From the NCBI RefSeq assembly GCF_019933235.1, contig NZ_CP082945.1:2542001-2606000 (forward strand): 64,000 bases of DNA, in the 5' to 3' direction. Below are positions 17,897-26,865 of the stretch, piece after piece. Under the pieces are notes generated by a model that was not told the origin of the DNA, did no database searches, and worked only from the letters and a program-made list of their open reading frames with translations. Numbering within the stretch: position 1 is the stretch's first letter; every line of letters begins with the position of its first letter. Made by a program: the position numbers and the translations under genes. The stretch comes from Streptomyces angustmyceticus. GTDB taxonomy: Bacteria; Actinomycetota; Actinomycetes; Streptomycetales; Streptomycetaceae.

Positions 17897-19105
17897 TCAG
17901 CCGAAGGCGTTGCGCGCACGCTCGGCCTCGGCCCGTCCGCTTTCGGTGGTGGGGGCAGGGGGAGAAGCGGGCGTGGCGCTGCCGGTGGAAGTACCGGCGG
18001 ACGCCGGGCTGCCGCCCCCGTCCGAACCTCCGGACGAGGAAGGACCCCCGCCGGAAGGCGAGCCACCGGACGAGGACGAATCCCCCGGCCCGTCCCCGGA
18101 CGACGAGGACGAAGACCCGGCCCCGCCGCTCCCGGAGGCGCCGTCCGCCCCGCCGCTTCCCGAAGAGGAGTCGCCGTCGGACGAACCGCCGTCGCCTTCG
18201 GCCGGGGCCTCCTTGTCCTTCGTGACCATCCCGGCGACTTCCGTCATGCCGGCGACCTGCTCCTGCTGGCCCTCCCAGATCTTCTTGGCACCTCCGGAGA
18301 AGTCACCTTGCGCGACCTGCCCGACGCCCTGCCCCATGTGGTAGGCACCCGTGCCCACCTTGCCGACATCCTTGAGCTTGTCGCCGAATCCCACGTGGCC
18401 CTTGTCGTCGATGTCCACGACGGGCTTCAGGCCGGCCCTCCCGGCTTCCTTCCAGTCGAATCCGGCCTGCGCTCCGAAGTGGCTCTTGACGCCCTGTGTG
18501 GCGAGGTTCTGCCCCAACCCCTTGAGGGCGTCCTTGCCGAGATCCTTGAGCAGGTCCAGCGCCATCTCCTTGGCGCCCTTGACCACCTTCTTCTCGATGG
18601 CCTCGGTGATGGCCTGGACAATTTTCTGCCTGGCCTCGTCCAGGATCCTCCGGACGATCACCCGGGTGGTCGCCGTGGCCGCGGCCGCCCCTGCTTCGGA
18701 GGCGCCCAGCGTGACCGGCGCGGCCGCCTGGGCGATCGCGAACTCGACGGCCAGTGCGATGAGCTGAGCGATCACCGCGATCTTCATGACCATCACGATC
18801 GCGGCCACCACCTGGAGCACGACAGCAAGCACTTCGGCGGCCTCGATGGCCTCGTCCAGGTAGCCGCCACCGTCCCCGTACTTCTTCCAGTTGTCGCTGA
18901 AGGCCTCGATCGCCTCACCGGAGTTGGCACCGCGCACCGTGTTCGCGGCGCTTACCCCCTCGGCCTGGTACCGGCGAGCGGCAGCGGCGAAGCCGCTCCA
19001 TGCCTCAGCCGCCTCCCGCATCTTGTCCTCGTCGACATTGGGCCACTGAAAGCCCAGCAGGTCGAGGATCCAGTCGACCTCGTTCGGCAGCGTGATGGTG
19101 GCCAC
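17897..19105 (-). CDS. CpnT-like/WXG100-like N-terminal domain protein without a toxin domain
   Basis: A 402-residue protein. Residues 1-~110 match the WXG100-like N-terminal domain of CpnT and similar polymorphic toxins: LPNEVDWILDLLGFQWPNVD, then helices with EAWSGFAAAARRYQ. A hydrophobic helical stretch (about 85-135) and an amphipathic Lys-rich region follow. The last ~110 residues are Ser/Gly/Asp/Pro low complexity. No nuclease, ADP-ribosylating or NADase motif is visible where toxins of this class carry one. It is probably an export or structural partner, or a toxin that has lost its payload. It lies downstream of a WXG100 gene; no EccC-type ATPase or other secretion component is in the window. 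Confidence 0.8.
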   Translation of the reverse strand: MATITLPNEVDWILDLLGFQWPNVDEDKMREAAEAWSGFAAAARRYQAEGVSAANTVRGANSGEAIEAFSDNWKKYGDGGGYLDEAIEAAEVLAVVLQVVAAIVMVMKIAVIAQLIALAVEFAIAQAAAPVTLGASEAGAAAATATTRVIVRRILDEARQKIVQAITEAIEKKVVKGAKEMALDLLKDLGKDALKGLGQNLATQGVKSHFGAQAGFDWKEAGRAGLKPVVDIDDKGHVGFGDKLKDVGKVGTGAYHMGQGVGQVAQGDFSGGAKKIWEGQQEQVAGMTEVAGMVTKDKEAPAEGDGGSSDGDSSSGSGGADGASGSGGAGSSSSSSGDGPGDSSSSGGSPSGGGPSSSGGSDGGGSPASAGTSTGSATPASPPAPTTESGRAEAERARNAFG

Positions 19106-19182
19106 GGTGCGTTCATCCCCCGAAAGCGCGAATGTGTTGATGGTGAGCGGATAGCCGGCGACGGATACCGAATGGTGCGGCG

Positions 19183-19527
19183 TCAGTTCGCGATATCAGG
19201 GCGGTGTGCCGCGTACTTCGCGAGATGGTCGCGCTCTGCCTCCTCCGTGGAGTCGTAATGCGCACCCATTGCTTCGAGCTTGCTGCCGATCTTGGAGATC
19301 GCCTCACCGAGATGGGGCATCGAATCGCAGATGCCCTCCGCCACCGGGCCGTAGAAGTCGTTGAAGGTGCCGACGAAGTCGTCCTTGCCCCACGCCTCAC
19401 CGGGATCTCCGCCCACCGCGGCCTTCAGCTTCTTGGCCGCCTCGCTGAAACGGGAGCCGATATCGCCGAAGACGCCGCCCTGCGTCCTGAGTACGCCCGG
19501 ATCCACGTCATAGCCGGATCCTGCCAC
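19183..19527 (-). CDS. WXG100-family (ESAT-6-like) protein
   Basis: A 114-residue two-helix protein typical of type VII secretion substrates: helix 1 about residues 12-36, the W-G turn at GEAWGKDDF, helix 2 about 55-100, and a short tail. These proteins dimerise and are exported by EccC-driven type VII systems. The gene precedes the CpnT-like gene by 77 bases on the same strand, the usual order for a small helper and its large partner. There is no strong ribosome site. Confidence 0.85.
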   Translation of the reverse strand: MAGSGYDVDPGVLRTQGGVFGDIGSRFSEAAKKLKAAVGGDPGEAWGKDDFVGTFNDFYGPVAEGICDSMPHLGEAISKIGSKLEAMGAHYDSTEEAERDHLAKYAAHRPDIAN

Positions 19528-20077
19528 GACCCGCCCTCCACACCGTTAAAGATCAGATAAATGCGATGCCGTACGGTATCCCACGCCCGTCGGAGCAGAA
19601 GTGGGAGAAACGTGAAGGCAATTCACATCGGCATCGCCGACGACGCCCGCCGGACCCCCGGGGAGCGGAGCGGGGGAGTCACCCCCGCGCACGAAAGGGC
19701 TGCCGCATTCATGCCCGATCCGCGGCACACACTCACCCCGGCGGCCCGCGGGGGGCGGCATTCCGACTTCATCGCGTCTGTTGTCGCACGCGCGCCCGAT
19801 TCCCGTGCCGTCGCGCAGGAACTCACCCCGGCCGACCCGCCAGGTGCACACGGAATCTGCACGACCGAGGAGCATCCGGAACCCCGCAACGTCCCCTCAC
19901 AACTTTCCGCACGGACGCACCCGCGGACGACGATGCCGCAAAATTCCACTCGGACGAGACAACGGGAGGCGGGGGTCACACGGCACGGGGCGCTCGCGCC
20001 GCGGCACACCACCCTGCCCGTCAAGCAATGTCCCCTTCAGCACAACCTCACCCGAAACCCGGGGAAGGAATCCCGCC
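19528..20077. other. Intergenic region with one doubtful ORF
   Basis: About 550 bases between the divergent WXG100 gene (-) and the membrane protein gene (+). One frame from GTG 19612, preceded by GGGAGAAAC, runs 157 codons to 20085 and overlaps the next start by 8 bases. Its G/C preference at third positions is weaker than in neighbours and it matches nothing I know. I do not call it a gene. Promoters for both flanking genes should lie here. Confidence 0.5.
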
Positions 20078-20668
20078 ATGCCTGAATTTCCCACCCTGTC
20101 CACGATAAAGCGCGTGTGGGGGCGATTTCTCCATCTGCTCGCCATGATCATGCTCCTGGCGCTCAGTGTGGTGTTCGCGTGGCTGGGGCTGACCCAGGCG
20201 GGCGTCATGGGCACACACGGGACACTCACCGTCGCGGAGTGCTACACCGTCGTGCACCACCACACTTCGGGCAAGCGCGGCACGGGTTCGACCACCGACT
20301 ACACCTGCACCGGAGAATTCCGCTCGGACGACGGAAAGACCGTGGCCGAGAACGCGCAGATCAGTGGTCTGCCGGCCGGCCACCCGAAGACCTCCACCAT
20401 CCCCGGCCAGCGCAGCGGAAATGAAGTCGTGCTGCCCGACGACCGAGGCGCGGCGGTGAAATTCGCCGTCGCCTTCGGGGCCCTCCTCATCGACGCCTTC
20501 GTCTTCTTCTGGTGGTCCACGCGTCTCGACAAGAACGGCTTGACCTTGAAGGAGACCTGGCGCACGACCCGTGGCACACCGACCCGCGCGATCGTCGTCG
20601 GCGTATCGGCCGTGGCTGTCGTCGGGGTCGCCGCCGGCGCTCTCTGCGCGGTCGCACTACCCGGCTGA
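20078..20668 (+). CDS. Membrane protein with extracytoplasmic loop, unknown function
   Basis: A 196-residue protein with three or four hydrophobic segments: one at about residues 20-40 (LLAMIMLLALSVVFAWLGL), one at about 127-145 (AVAFGALLIDAFVFFWW) and one at the C terminus (VVGVSAVAVVGVAAGAL). Between the first two lies a polar ~85-residue loop containing two cysteines (TVAECYTVVHHH and DYTCTGEF) that could bridge. GGAAGGA precedes the ATG. Its location beside type VII substrates hints at a link but nothing in the sequence proves one. Confidence 0.75.
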   Translation: MPEFPTLSTIKRVWGRFLHLLAMIMLLALSVVFAWLGLTQAGVMGTHGTLTVAECYTVVHHHTSGKRGTGSTTDYTCTGEFRSDDGKTVAENAQISGLPAGHPKTSTIPGQRSGNEVVLPDDRGAAVKFAVAFGALLIDAFVFFWWSTRLDKNGLTLKETWRTTRGTPTRAIVVGVSAVAVVGVAAGALCAVALPG

Positions 20669-20704
20669 GCAGACGATCGCGGAGAGCCGGCGGCGCCCGG
20701 CCCG

Positions 20705-22405
20705 TCAGAACCCGGCCGGCTCCGTGTACACCCCCCACTCGTCCCGCAGCGCGCCGCAGATCTCGCCGAGGGTGGCCTCGGCGCGGACGGCCTCCAGCAT
20801 CGGCTCGATCATGTTGCCGCCGTCGCGGGCGGCTTCCAGCATCGCCTTGAGCGAGGACTGGACCCGGGCGTCGTCGCGGGCCTCCTTGCGGGCCGCGAGC
20901 ACCCGTACCTGCTCGCGCTCGACCTCGTGGCTGACCCGCAGGATCTCCAGGTCGCCGGTGACCGAGCCGTGGTGGCAGTTGACGCCGACGACCTTCTTGT
21001 CGCCCTTCTCCAGCGCCTGCTGGTAGCGGAAGGCGGATTCGGCGATCTCGCCGGTGAACCAGCCGTCCTCGATGCCGCGCAGGATGCCGGAGGTGATCGG
21101 GCCGATGGGGTGCTCGCCGTTGGGGACCGCCCGCCGGCCGCGCTCCTTGATCTGCTCGAAGATCTTCTCGGCGTCCGCCTCGATCCGGTCGGTCAGCGAC
21201 TCGATGAACCACGATCCGCCCAGCGGGTCGGCGACGTTGGCGACGCCGGTCTCCTCCATGAGCACCTGCTGGGTGCGCAGCGCGATCTCCGCGGCCTGCT
21301 CGCTGGGCAGCGCCAGGGTCTCGTCCAGCGCGTTGGTGTGCAGCGAGTTGGTGCCGCCGAGCACGGCCGCCAGGGCCTCGACGGCGGTGCGTACGACGTT
21401 GTTGTACGGCTGCTGGGCGGTCAGCGAGACACCGGCGGTCTGGGTGTGGAAGCGCAGCCACTGCGCCTTCTCGCTCGTCGCGCCGTAGACGTCCCGCATC
21501 CAGCGGGCCCAGATCCGGCGCGCGGCGCGGAACTTGGCGATCTCCTCGAAGAAGTCCAGGTGCGCGTCGAAGAAGAAGGACAGGCCGGGGGCGAAGGTGT
21601 TGACGTCCAGGCCGCGGGAGAGGCCCAGCTCCACGTAGCCGAAGCCGTCGGCGAGCGTGTACGCCAGCTCCTGCGCGGCCGTCGCGCCCGCCTCGCGGAT
21701 GTGGTAGCCGGAGACCGAGAGCGGCTTGTACGCGGGGATGCCGCGCGCGCAGTGCTCCATCAGGTCGCCGATCAGGCGCAGGTGCGGCTCGGGCTGGAAG
21801 AGCCACTCCTTCTGCGCGATGTACTCCTTGAAGATGTCCGTCTGCAGGGTGCCGTTCAGGACACCCGGGTCGATGCCCTGCCGTTCGGCGGCGACCAGGT
21901 ACATGCAGAAGACCGGGACGGCCGGTCCGCTGATCGTCATGGAGGTCGTGACGTCGCCCAGCGGGATGTCCCGGAACAGGACCTCCATGTCGGCCGCCGA
22001 GTCGATGGCGACGCCGCAGTGCCCGACCTCGCCCAGCGAGCGCGGGTCGTCGGAGTCCCGGCCCATGAGGGTGGGCATGTCGAAGGCGACCGAGAGGCCG
22101 CCGCCGCCCGCCTTGAGGATCATCTTGTAGCGCTCGTTGGTCTGCTCGGCGTTGCCGAAGCCGGCGAACTGGCGGATCGTCCACGTCCGCCCGCGGTAGC
22201 CGGTCGGGTACAGCCCCCGCGTGAAGGGGAACTCGCCCGGCCAGCCGATCCGCTCGAACCCCTCGACCGAGTCCCCGGGGCGGGGCCCGTACGCCGGCTC
22301 GACGGGGTCGCCCGAGAGCGTGGTGAAGTCCGCGTCCCGCTTGCGGGCGGAGTCGTACCGAGCCTGCCAGCGGCGGCGGCCCTCATCGATCGCGTCAGCG
22401 TCCAT
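20705..22405 (-). CDS. icmA: Isobutyryl-CoA mutase, large subunit
   Basis: Adenosylcobalamin-dependent rearrangement of isobutyryl-CoA and n-butyryl-CoA, together with the separate B12-binding small subunit IcmB, which is not in this window. The 566-residue length equals known IcmA proteins. Substrate-specificity residues decide the call: Phe80 in TWTIRQFAG and Gln198 in YIAQKEW, where methylmalonyl-CoA mutase has Tyr and Arg for the carboxylate. GYHIREAGA holds the active-site His. A longer in-frame start at 22456 is possible, but the ATG at 22405 has GGGGG upstream and gives the exact family length. meaB, 11 kb away, is the likely G-protein chaperone. It supplies butyryl-CoA for ethylmalonyl/polyketide precursor routes. 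Confidence 0.94.
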   Translation of the reverse strand: MDADAIDEGRRRWQARYDSARKRDADFTTLSGDPVEPAYGPRPGDSVEGFERIGWPGEFPFTRGLYPTGYRGRTWTIRQFAGFGNAEQTNERYKMILKAGGGGLSVAFDMPTLMGRDSDDPRSLGEVGHCGVAIDSAADMEVLFRDIPLGDVTTSMTISGPAVPVFCMYLVAAERQGIDPGVLNGTLQTDIFKEYIAQKEWLFQPEPHLRLIGDLMEHCARGIPAYKPLSVSGYHIREAGATAAQELAYTLADGFGYVELGLSRGLDVNTFAPGLSFFFDAHLDFFEEIAKFRAARRIWARWMRDVYGATSEKAQWLRFHTQTAGVSLTAQQPYNNVVRTAVEALAAVLGGTNSLHTNALDETLALPSEQAAEIALRTQQVLMEETGVANVADPLGGSWFIESLTDRIEADAEKIFEQIKERGRRAVPNGEHPIGPITSGILRGIEDGWFTGEIAESAFRYQQALEKGDKKVVGVNCHHGSVTGDLEILRVSHEVEREQVRVLAARKEARDDARVQSSLKAMLEAARDGGNMIEPMLEAVRAEATLGEICGALRDEWGVYTEPAGF

Positions 22406-22596
22406 ACCCCCGAATTTACTTGGACGTCCTAGTACTTGTCGACGGGAGAAGGCCATGAGTCGCCCTGCGCGTTGCCGGAATCACACTCCGTGACGGCCGC
22501 GGTACGGCGAAACGCACCCGTCCGGTGGGAGGACGAGCGCGTAGGAGGAGGTCTGAGGGTGTGCCGCTCGGACCGCGCCGGGGCGGCCCGGGGCGA

Positions 22597-22929
22597 TCAG
22601 GCCTTCACCGGCTCCGGAGCGTCATCGGCGAGCAGCGGCTCGACCTCCCGCACCACCTGGCGCTCCACGAAGAAGGCGGCGGTGGGGATGGTGCCCGCGA
22701 TCAGCACCCACAGCAGCTTGCCGAACTTCCACTTGGCCTTGGAGCCCAGGTCGAAGGCGAAGACCAGGTAGATGATGTAGAGCACGCCGTGGATCTGCGA
22801 GACGACGAGGGTGAGGTCCTTGCCCATCCCGAAGCCGTACTTGAAAACCATGCAGGTGCAGAGGACCAGCAGCATCACGGCGGTGAGGTAGGCCATCGCC
22901 CGGTAGCGGGTCAGGACGCTTCGCTTCAT
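22597..22929 (-). CDS. DUF3817 integral membrane protein
   Basis: A 110-residue membrane protein: basic N terminus (MKRSVLTRYR), then three hydrophobic segments (YLTAVMLLVLCTCMVF; QIHGVLYIIYLVFAFDL; LWVLIAGTIPTAAFFVER) and an acidic tail. The SQIHGVLYI and ERQVV pieces match DUF3817. Function unknown. A second family member is encoded at 26504-26854. Confidence 0.85.
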   Translation of the reverse strand: MKRSVLTRYRAMAYLTAVMLLVLCTCMVFKYGFGMGKDLTLVVSQIHGVLYIIYLVFAFDLGSKAKWKFGKLLWVLIAGTIPTAAFFVERQVVREVEPLLADDAPEPVKA

Positions 22930-23011
22930 GCCCCGAGCGTAACCATCCGTTCCGGGGCGATCTTCGCCACCCCCTGCGAACGCCGGACCGCGCCGCTCCC
23001 CGCGGCACCCC

Positions 23012-23524
23012 TCAGGGGGTGTCCCGGAAATCCTCCGCCGCCACCCGCAGCGGCCGCAGCAGCGCGAAGATCTCCCCGCACTCCTCGGCGTCGTACGCCC
23101 CGAGCCCGAAGTCCATCGCCATCAGGTCGCGGGTCGCCGCGTCGCACACCTCGCGGCCCTTGTCCGTGATGGTGGCGAGGGTGCCCCGGCCGTCGTTCGG
23201 GTTCGGCCGCTTGGCGACGAGACCGGACTTCACCAGCCGGTCGACGGTGTTGGTCACCGACGTCGGGTGCACCATCAGCCGCTCGCCGATCTTCGACATC
23301 GGCAGCTCACCGGCCTTGGAGAAGGTCAGCAGCACCAGCGCCTCGTAGCGGGCGAAGGTCAGCCCGTACGGCTTGACCACGGCGTCCACCTCGGCCAGCA
23401 GGATCTGGTGGGCGCGCATGATCGAGGTGATGGCGGCCATCGAGGGCACGGCGCCCCATCGCTGCTGCCACAGTTCGTCGGCGCGCGCGATGGGATCGAA
23501 AGCAAGGCTGAGCGGCTTCGGCAC
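23012..23524 (-). CDS. MarR family transcriptional regulator
   Basis: A 170-residue winged-helix regulator. The core covers about residues 30-150: LTFARYEALVLLTF, LPMSKIGERLMVHPTSVTNTVDRL (recognition helix) and the wing with RPNPNDGRGTLATITDKGRE, in which the DGR wing tip is typical. GTG start with GGGT upstream. It is transcribed in the same direction as, and after, the MFS gene, from which it is separated by 43 bases, so it may be co-expressed with that exporter. Confidence 0.9.
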   Translation of the reverse strand: MPKPLSLAFDPIARADELWQQRWGAVPSMAAITSIMRAHQILLAEVDAVVKPYGLTFARYEALVLLTFSKAGELPMSKIGERLMVHPTSVTNTVDRLVKSGLVAKRPNPNDGRGTLATITDKGREVCDAATRDLMAMDFGLGAYDAEECGEIFALLRPLRVAAEDFRDTP

Positions 23525-23567
23525 GCCTGTGACCCTACCCGGCGCTCATATGCTGGTAGGGGGTGTC

Positions 23568-25088
23568 TCAGTTTTCGGTATCCGGAAGGGGCCCGGTCGG
23601 CCCGCGCAGCCCGCCGGCGACCGTCCGGGCCGCCCCCGCCGCCCGGCCCGGCGCCGTACGCCGCACCTCCCGGATCACCAGCGGCACACAGAGCACCCCC
23701 ACCACTCCGGCGGTCGGCATCACGACCCGCAGCGGCGCGTACTCCGCGGCGACACCGGCCAGCCCCATCGCCAGGCCCATCAGCGTCATCCGGCCGGCCT
23801 GCATCACCGTCATCGCCTGCCCCAGCAGCTTCTCGGGCACCGCGTCGACGAACCAGCGGTCCACGCCGAAGTTGTACGTGATCCCGGTACCGGTCAGCAC
23901 GAGCAGCACCACCGCCCAGCCGAGCGAGGGCTGCACCGCGAACCCGAGGGACGGCAGCACCGCGAAGAGGCCCATCGGGAAGGTCAGCCGGGCGCGGGCG
24001 CGCGAGCCGAGGAACGAGCCCGCCAGGCTCTCGGCCACCACCGCCCCCAGCGGCATGCTGCACATCAGCAGCCCCATGCCCGCCGGTCCTGCGCCGAGCA
24101 GACCGGCATAGGGGATCAGCAGCGCCTCCGGGACGACGAGGAGCGACGGCGGCAGCCACGTCAGCAACAGCAGCGCCCGCACCCTGCGGTCGGCCAGCAG
24201 CAGCCGGACCCCGCCCAGCGAGGCCCCCAGCAGCGCCCCGCGCCGCGCGTCCGGCGCCCCGTCGCGCGCCGGCCGCGCCGCCGTCCCCAGCCGCAGCAGC
24301 AGCGCCGAGCCGAGGAACGTCCCGGCGGTGATCGCGAGCACCGCCCGCGGGGTGGCCACGGCGAGCAGCAGGCCGCCCGCCCCGAACCCGGCGAGCTGCG
24401 CGCTCTGGTTCACCAGGCGGATCACCGAGCGCCCCAGCACGAACAGCTCGCCCTCGCCGAGGATCTCCCCCAGCGTCGCGGCCCGGGTCCCGGCGAAGAC
24501 CGGCGCGACGGCCGCGAGCACACAGCGCAGCACCAGCAGGACCGCGACCGGCGTGCCCGGCGCCACCATCCCCGCCGCCGCCAGCGCGCACAGCACATCG
24601 CAGCAGACCAGGACCCGCCGGGCCGGATACCGGTCGGCGACCGCAGACAGCAGCGTCCCGCCGACGACGTACGGCAGCAGCCCCAGCGCCAGGGTCAGCG
24701 CGCTCAGCAGCGGCGACCCGGAGATCCGGAAGACGAGGACGGACAGCGCGATCTCGCAGACGACCACGCCGAGCGCGGACAGCAGATGCGCGGCGAAGAC
24801 GAACCGGAACTCGGGGACGGCGAAGACGGCGCGGTAGCCGACGGCGCCGTCCGCACCGGCGCGGGGGCCGCGACCGGTAGCGGCCTCGTCGGCGCGGGGG
24901 CCGTCACCGGTACGGGCCTCGTCGGCGCACGGCCGGCCGTCGGCGAGGCCCCCGTCGGCGAGGCCCCCGTCGGCAAGAGCCCCGTCGGCGAAGGCCCCGT
25001 CGGCGCGGGCCGCGGCTCCGGTGGCGGCGCCCGCGTCGGGGCAGGCGGAAGGGCGGCCCGGCGGCACGGGCCCGGGGGAAGAGGGCAT
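23568..25088 (-). CDS. MFS transporter with repeat-bearing N-terminal extension
   Basis: A 506-residue transporter. From about residue 80 it has the 12-segment major facilitator fold with FVFAAHLLSALG, a DRYPARR A-loop between segments 2 and 3, and many Ala/Leu/Gly helices; it most resembles MFS exporters of the enterobactin-exporter/H+-antiporter type. The first ~80 residues are polar, with a repeated ADG(A/G)(L/F) pentapeptide encoded by five 15-base units. No ribosome site precedes the ATG at 25088, so translation may start nearer the first helix. A divergent ArsR-like gene begins 83 bases away. Substrate unknown. Confidence 0.85.
   Translation of the reverse strand: MPSSPGPVPPGRPSACPDAGAATGAAARADGAFADGALADGGLADGGLADGRPCADEARTGDGPRADEAATGRGPRAGADGAVGYRAVFAVPEFRFVFAAHLLSALGVVVCEIALSVLVFRISGSPLLSALTLALGLLPYVVGGTLLSAVADRYPARRVLVCCDVLCALAAAGMVAPGTPVAVLLVLRCVLAAVAPVFAGTRAATLGEILGEGELFVLGRSVIRLVNQSAQLAGFGAGGLLLAVATPRAVLAITAGTFLGSALLLRLGTAARPARDGAPDARRGALLGASLGGVRLLLADRRVRALLLLTWLPPSLLVVPEALLIPYAGLLGAGPAGMGLLMCSMPLGAVVAESLAGSFLGSRARARLTFPMGLFAVLPSLGFAVQPSLGWAVVLLVLTGTGITYNFGVDRWFVDAVPEKLLGQAMTVMQAGRMTLMGLAMGLAGVAAEYAPLRVVMPTAGVVGVLCVPLVIREVRRTAPGRAAGAARTVAGGLRGPTGPLPDTEN
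24937..25011 (-). repeat. 15-bp tandem repeat (5 units) in the MFS gene
   Basis: Units of CCGTCGGCGAGGCCC and close variants (CAAGAGC, CGAAGGC, CGCGGGC) repeat with exact 15-base period, encoding ADG(A/G)(L/F) on the minus strand. Copy number may vary between strains. Confidence 0.7.
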
Positions 25089-25171
25089 GGCGGCAGCCTG
25101 CCGGACGCCCGTTCCGGCCCGTATTGTTTCGGCCGCAGCCGAATCCCGGCTCGGGGGGAGCGTGTACGGCC

Positions 25172-26152
25172 ATGCCGGTGAACCTGCACTTCGGCGCCGA
25201 CGACCTGCTGCGCATCCGGTTCGCCGTCTCCGCGCTGTGCGAGACCCATGAGGCGGTCCGCACCCTGCGCCGCGCCGACCGGCACGGTTACCACACGCCC
25301 TGGCTGCGCCGGATGCGCGAGAAGCTGGCCGGCCTGGACCTGACGCCGCTGTGGCTCTTCATGCCGCCGGCGGGCTACACACCGGACTTCCTGGGCCGCC
25401 CGCCGGGCACCCCGGTGGCCGGCTTCGACGAGGAGCTGGCGCGGCTGCGCGCCACCGACCCGGACCTGGCCCGCGCCGAGATGGCCAAGTCGCTGGCGGG
25501 CAGGCCGGATGCGGCGCGGTCGGCGCGCGGCCGGGCGGCGCTGGCGGATCCGGCGGGTGCGGTGCGCGAACTGGCCGAGGTCACCGAACGCGCCTGGCGG
25601 ACGCTGATCGCCCCGGACTGGCCGCGGCTGCGGGCGCTGCTGGAGGCCGAGATCGCCTACCGGTCGCGCCAGTTGGCGGACGGCGGGCTGCAGGGGCTGT
25701 TCGCCGATCTGCACCCGCGGCTGTCGTGGTCGGGGGACACCCTGACGGTCCGTACCCGTACCGACTTCGCCCAGATGCAGGACCTGGACGGCCGCGGGGT
25801 GCTGCTGCTGCCCAGCGTCTTCGTGTGGCCGGACGTGATCAGCGGGTTCGACCCGCCGTGGCAGCCGACCGTCCTCTATCCGGCGCGCGGCATCGGCGGG
25901 CTGTGGACCGAGCCGGAGACCGGCCCGGCGCTGACGCGGCTGCTGGGCGCGAACCGTGCCGCCGTACTGGCCGCCCTCGACGCGCCGTCGACCACGACGG
26001 CGCTGGCCCACCGGCTCTCCCTGGCGCCGTCCTCCGTGTCGGCGCACCTGTCCGTGCTGCGCGACGCCGGTCTGCTGACCTCGCGCCGGCACGGACATCA
26101 GGTGCTCTACGAACGGACCCCGCTGGGGATCACCCTGGCGGCGGGCGGCTGA
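25172..26152 (+). CDS. ArsR-family regulator with DUF5937-like N-terminal domain
   Basis: A 326-residue regulator. About 240 residues of an N-terminal domain (starting MPVNLHFGADDLLRIRFAVS) match the long actinobacterial ArsR group. A C-terminal winged helix follows: LAHRLSLAPSSVSAHLSVLRDAGLL, then HGHQVLYERTPLG. No metal-binding cysteine motif is visible, so a metal sensor is unlikely. ATG at 25172 is taken after GGGGGAG; a longer frame exists from 25124. It lies divergent to the MFS gene, the usual arrangement of a regulator with its exporter. Confidence 0.88.
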   Translation: MPVNLHFGADDLLRIRFAVSALCETHEAVRTLRRADRHGYHTPWLRRMREKLAGLDLTPLWLFMPPAGYTPDFLGRPPGTPVAGFDEELARLRATDPDLARAEMAKSLAGRPDAARSARGRAALADPAGAVRELAEVTERAWRTLIAPDWPRLRALLEAEIAYRSRQLADGGLQGLFADLHPRLSWSGDTLTVRTRTDFAQMQDLDGRGVLLLPSVFVWPDVISGFDPPWQPTVLYPARGIGGLWTEPETGPALTRLLGANRAAVLAALDAPSTTTALAHRLSLAPSSVSAHLSVLRDAGLLTSRRHGHQVLYERTPLGITLAAGG

Positions 26153-26198
26153 GACCGGGCCCGACGGCCGGCCGGGCGCGGGGTGCGGCGGTGGCCGC

Positions 26199-26507
26199 TC
26201 AGGCCCGGCGGTCGCCCTCGGCGAGGTAGCGCTCCACGGTCTCCACCTTCGAGGTCAGCCCGTCGGTGACGCCGGGCCGGATGTCGGCCTTGAGCACCAG
26301 GGAGACCCGGCCGCAGCGCGCCTCGACCGCCGCGACCGCGCGCTTGACGACGTCCATGACCTCGTCCCACTCCCCCTCGAGGGAGGTGAACATCGCGTCC
26401 GTGCGGTGCGGCAGACCCGACTCGCGGACGACCCGGACCGCGTCGGCGACGTACGCGCCGACGTCCTCGCCGACGCCCAGCGGGCTCACGGAGAAGGCGA
26501 CGATCAT
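26199..26507 (-). CDS. MTH1187/YqgV-type thiamine-binding protein
   Basis: A 102-residue ferredoxin-like alpha/beta protein. It begins [20 protein letters not shown] and has [19 protein letters not shown] and [12 protein letters not shown], the pattern of the thiamine-binding YqgV/YkoF-related family (formerly DUF77). The start overlaps the stop of the upstream DUF3817 gene by ATGA, so they are translated together. It probably binds thiamine or a pyrimidine moiety in the cytosol; enzymatic activity is not expected. Confidence 0.85.
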   Translation of the reverse strand: MIVAFSVSPLGVGEDVGAYVADAVRVVRESGLPHRTDAMFTSLEGEWDEVMDVVKRAVAAVEARCGRVSLVLKADIRPGVTDGLTSKVETVERYLAEGDRRA

Positions 26508-26854
26508 GCGTTGACGACGCCTTCCTTGCGGGCGCGGGACGCGATCACGCCGGCCTCCTCCTCGCGCTTGAGGATCCGGTCGCCGAAGAGGCCGCCGAAC
26601 GGCACGATCGCGAGGGCGAAGAAGAGGGCGACGCGTTTGACGGGCCACTTGGTGCGGTTCCACACGTCCAGCAGCAGCACCACGTAGGTGATGAAGAGCA
26701 GGCCGTGGATCATGCCGAGCGGCATCACCAGCGAGTCGTAGTCGAAGGCCAGGCGGAAGCCGGTACCGAAGATCAGCAGCGCCGGGAAGGAGAGCGCCTC
26801 CGGGATGGAGGCCAGGCGCAGTCGGTGCAGGGCGGCGGCGGTTTTGATGTCCAC
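26504..26854 (-). CDS. DUF3817 integral membrane protein (second copy)
   Basis: A 116-residue protein with three hydrophobic segments ([51 protein letters not shown]) and a charged tail including [10 protein letters not shown]. Same family as the protein at 22597-22929, with the MIHGLLFI equivalent of its QIHGVLYI. GTG start with GAGG upstream; coupled to the thiamine-binding gene. Function unknown, though the coupling suggests a role near thiamine handling. Confidence 0.85.
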   Translation of the reverse strand: MDIKTAAALHRLRLASIPEALSFPALLIFGTGFRLAFDYDSLVMPLGMIHGLLFITYVVLLLDVWNRTKWPVKRVALFFALAIVPFGGLFGDRILKREEEAGVIASRARKEGVVNA

Positions 26855-26865
26855 GGGAACCTCGT

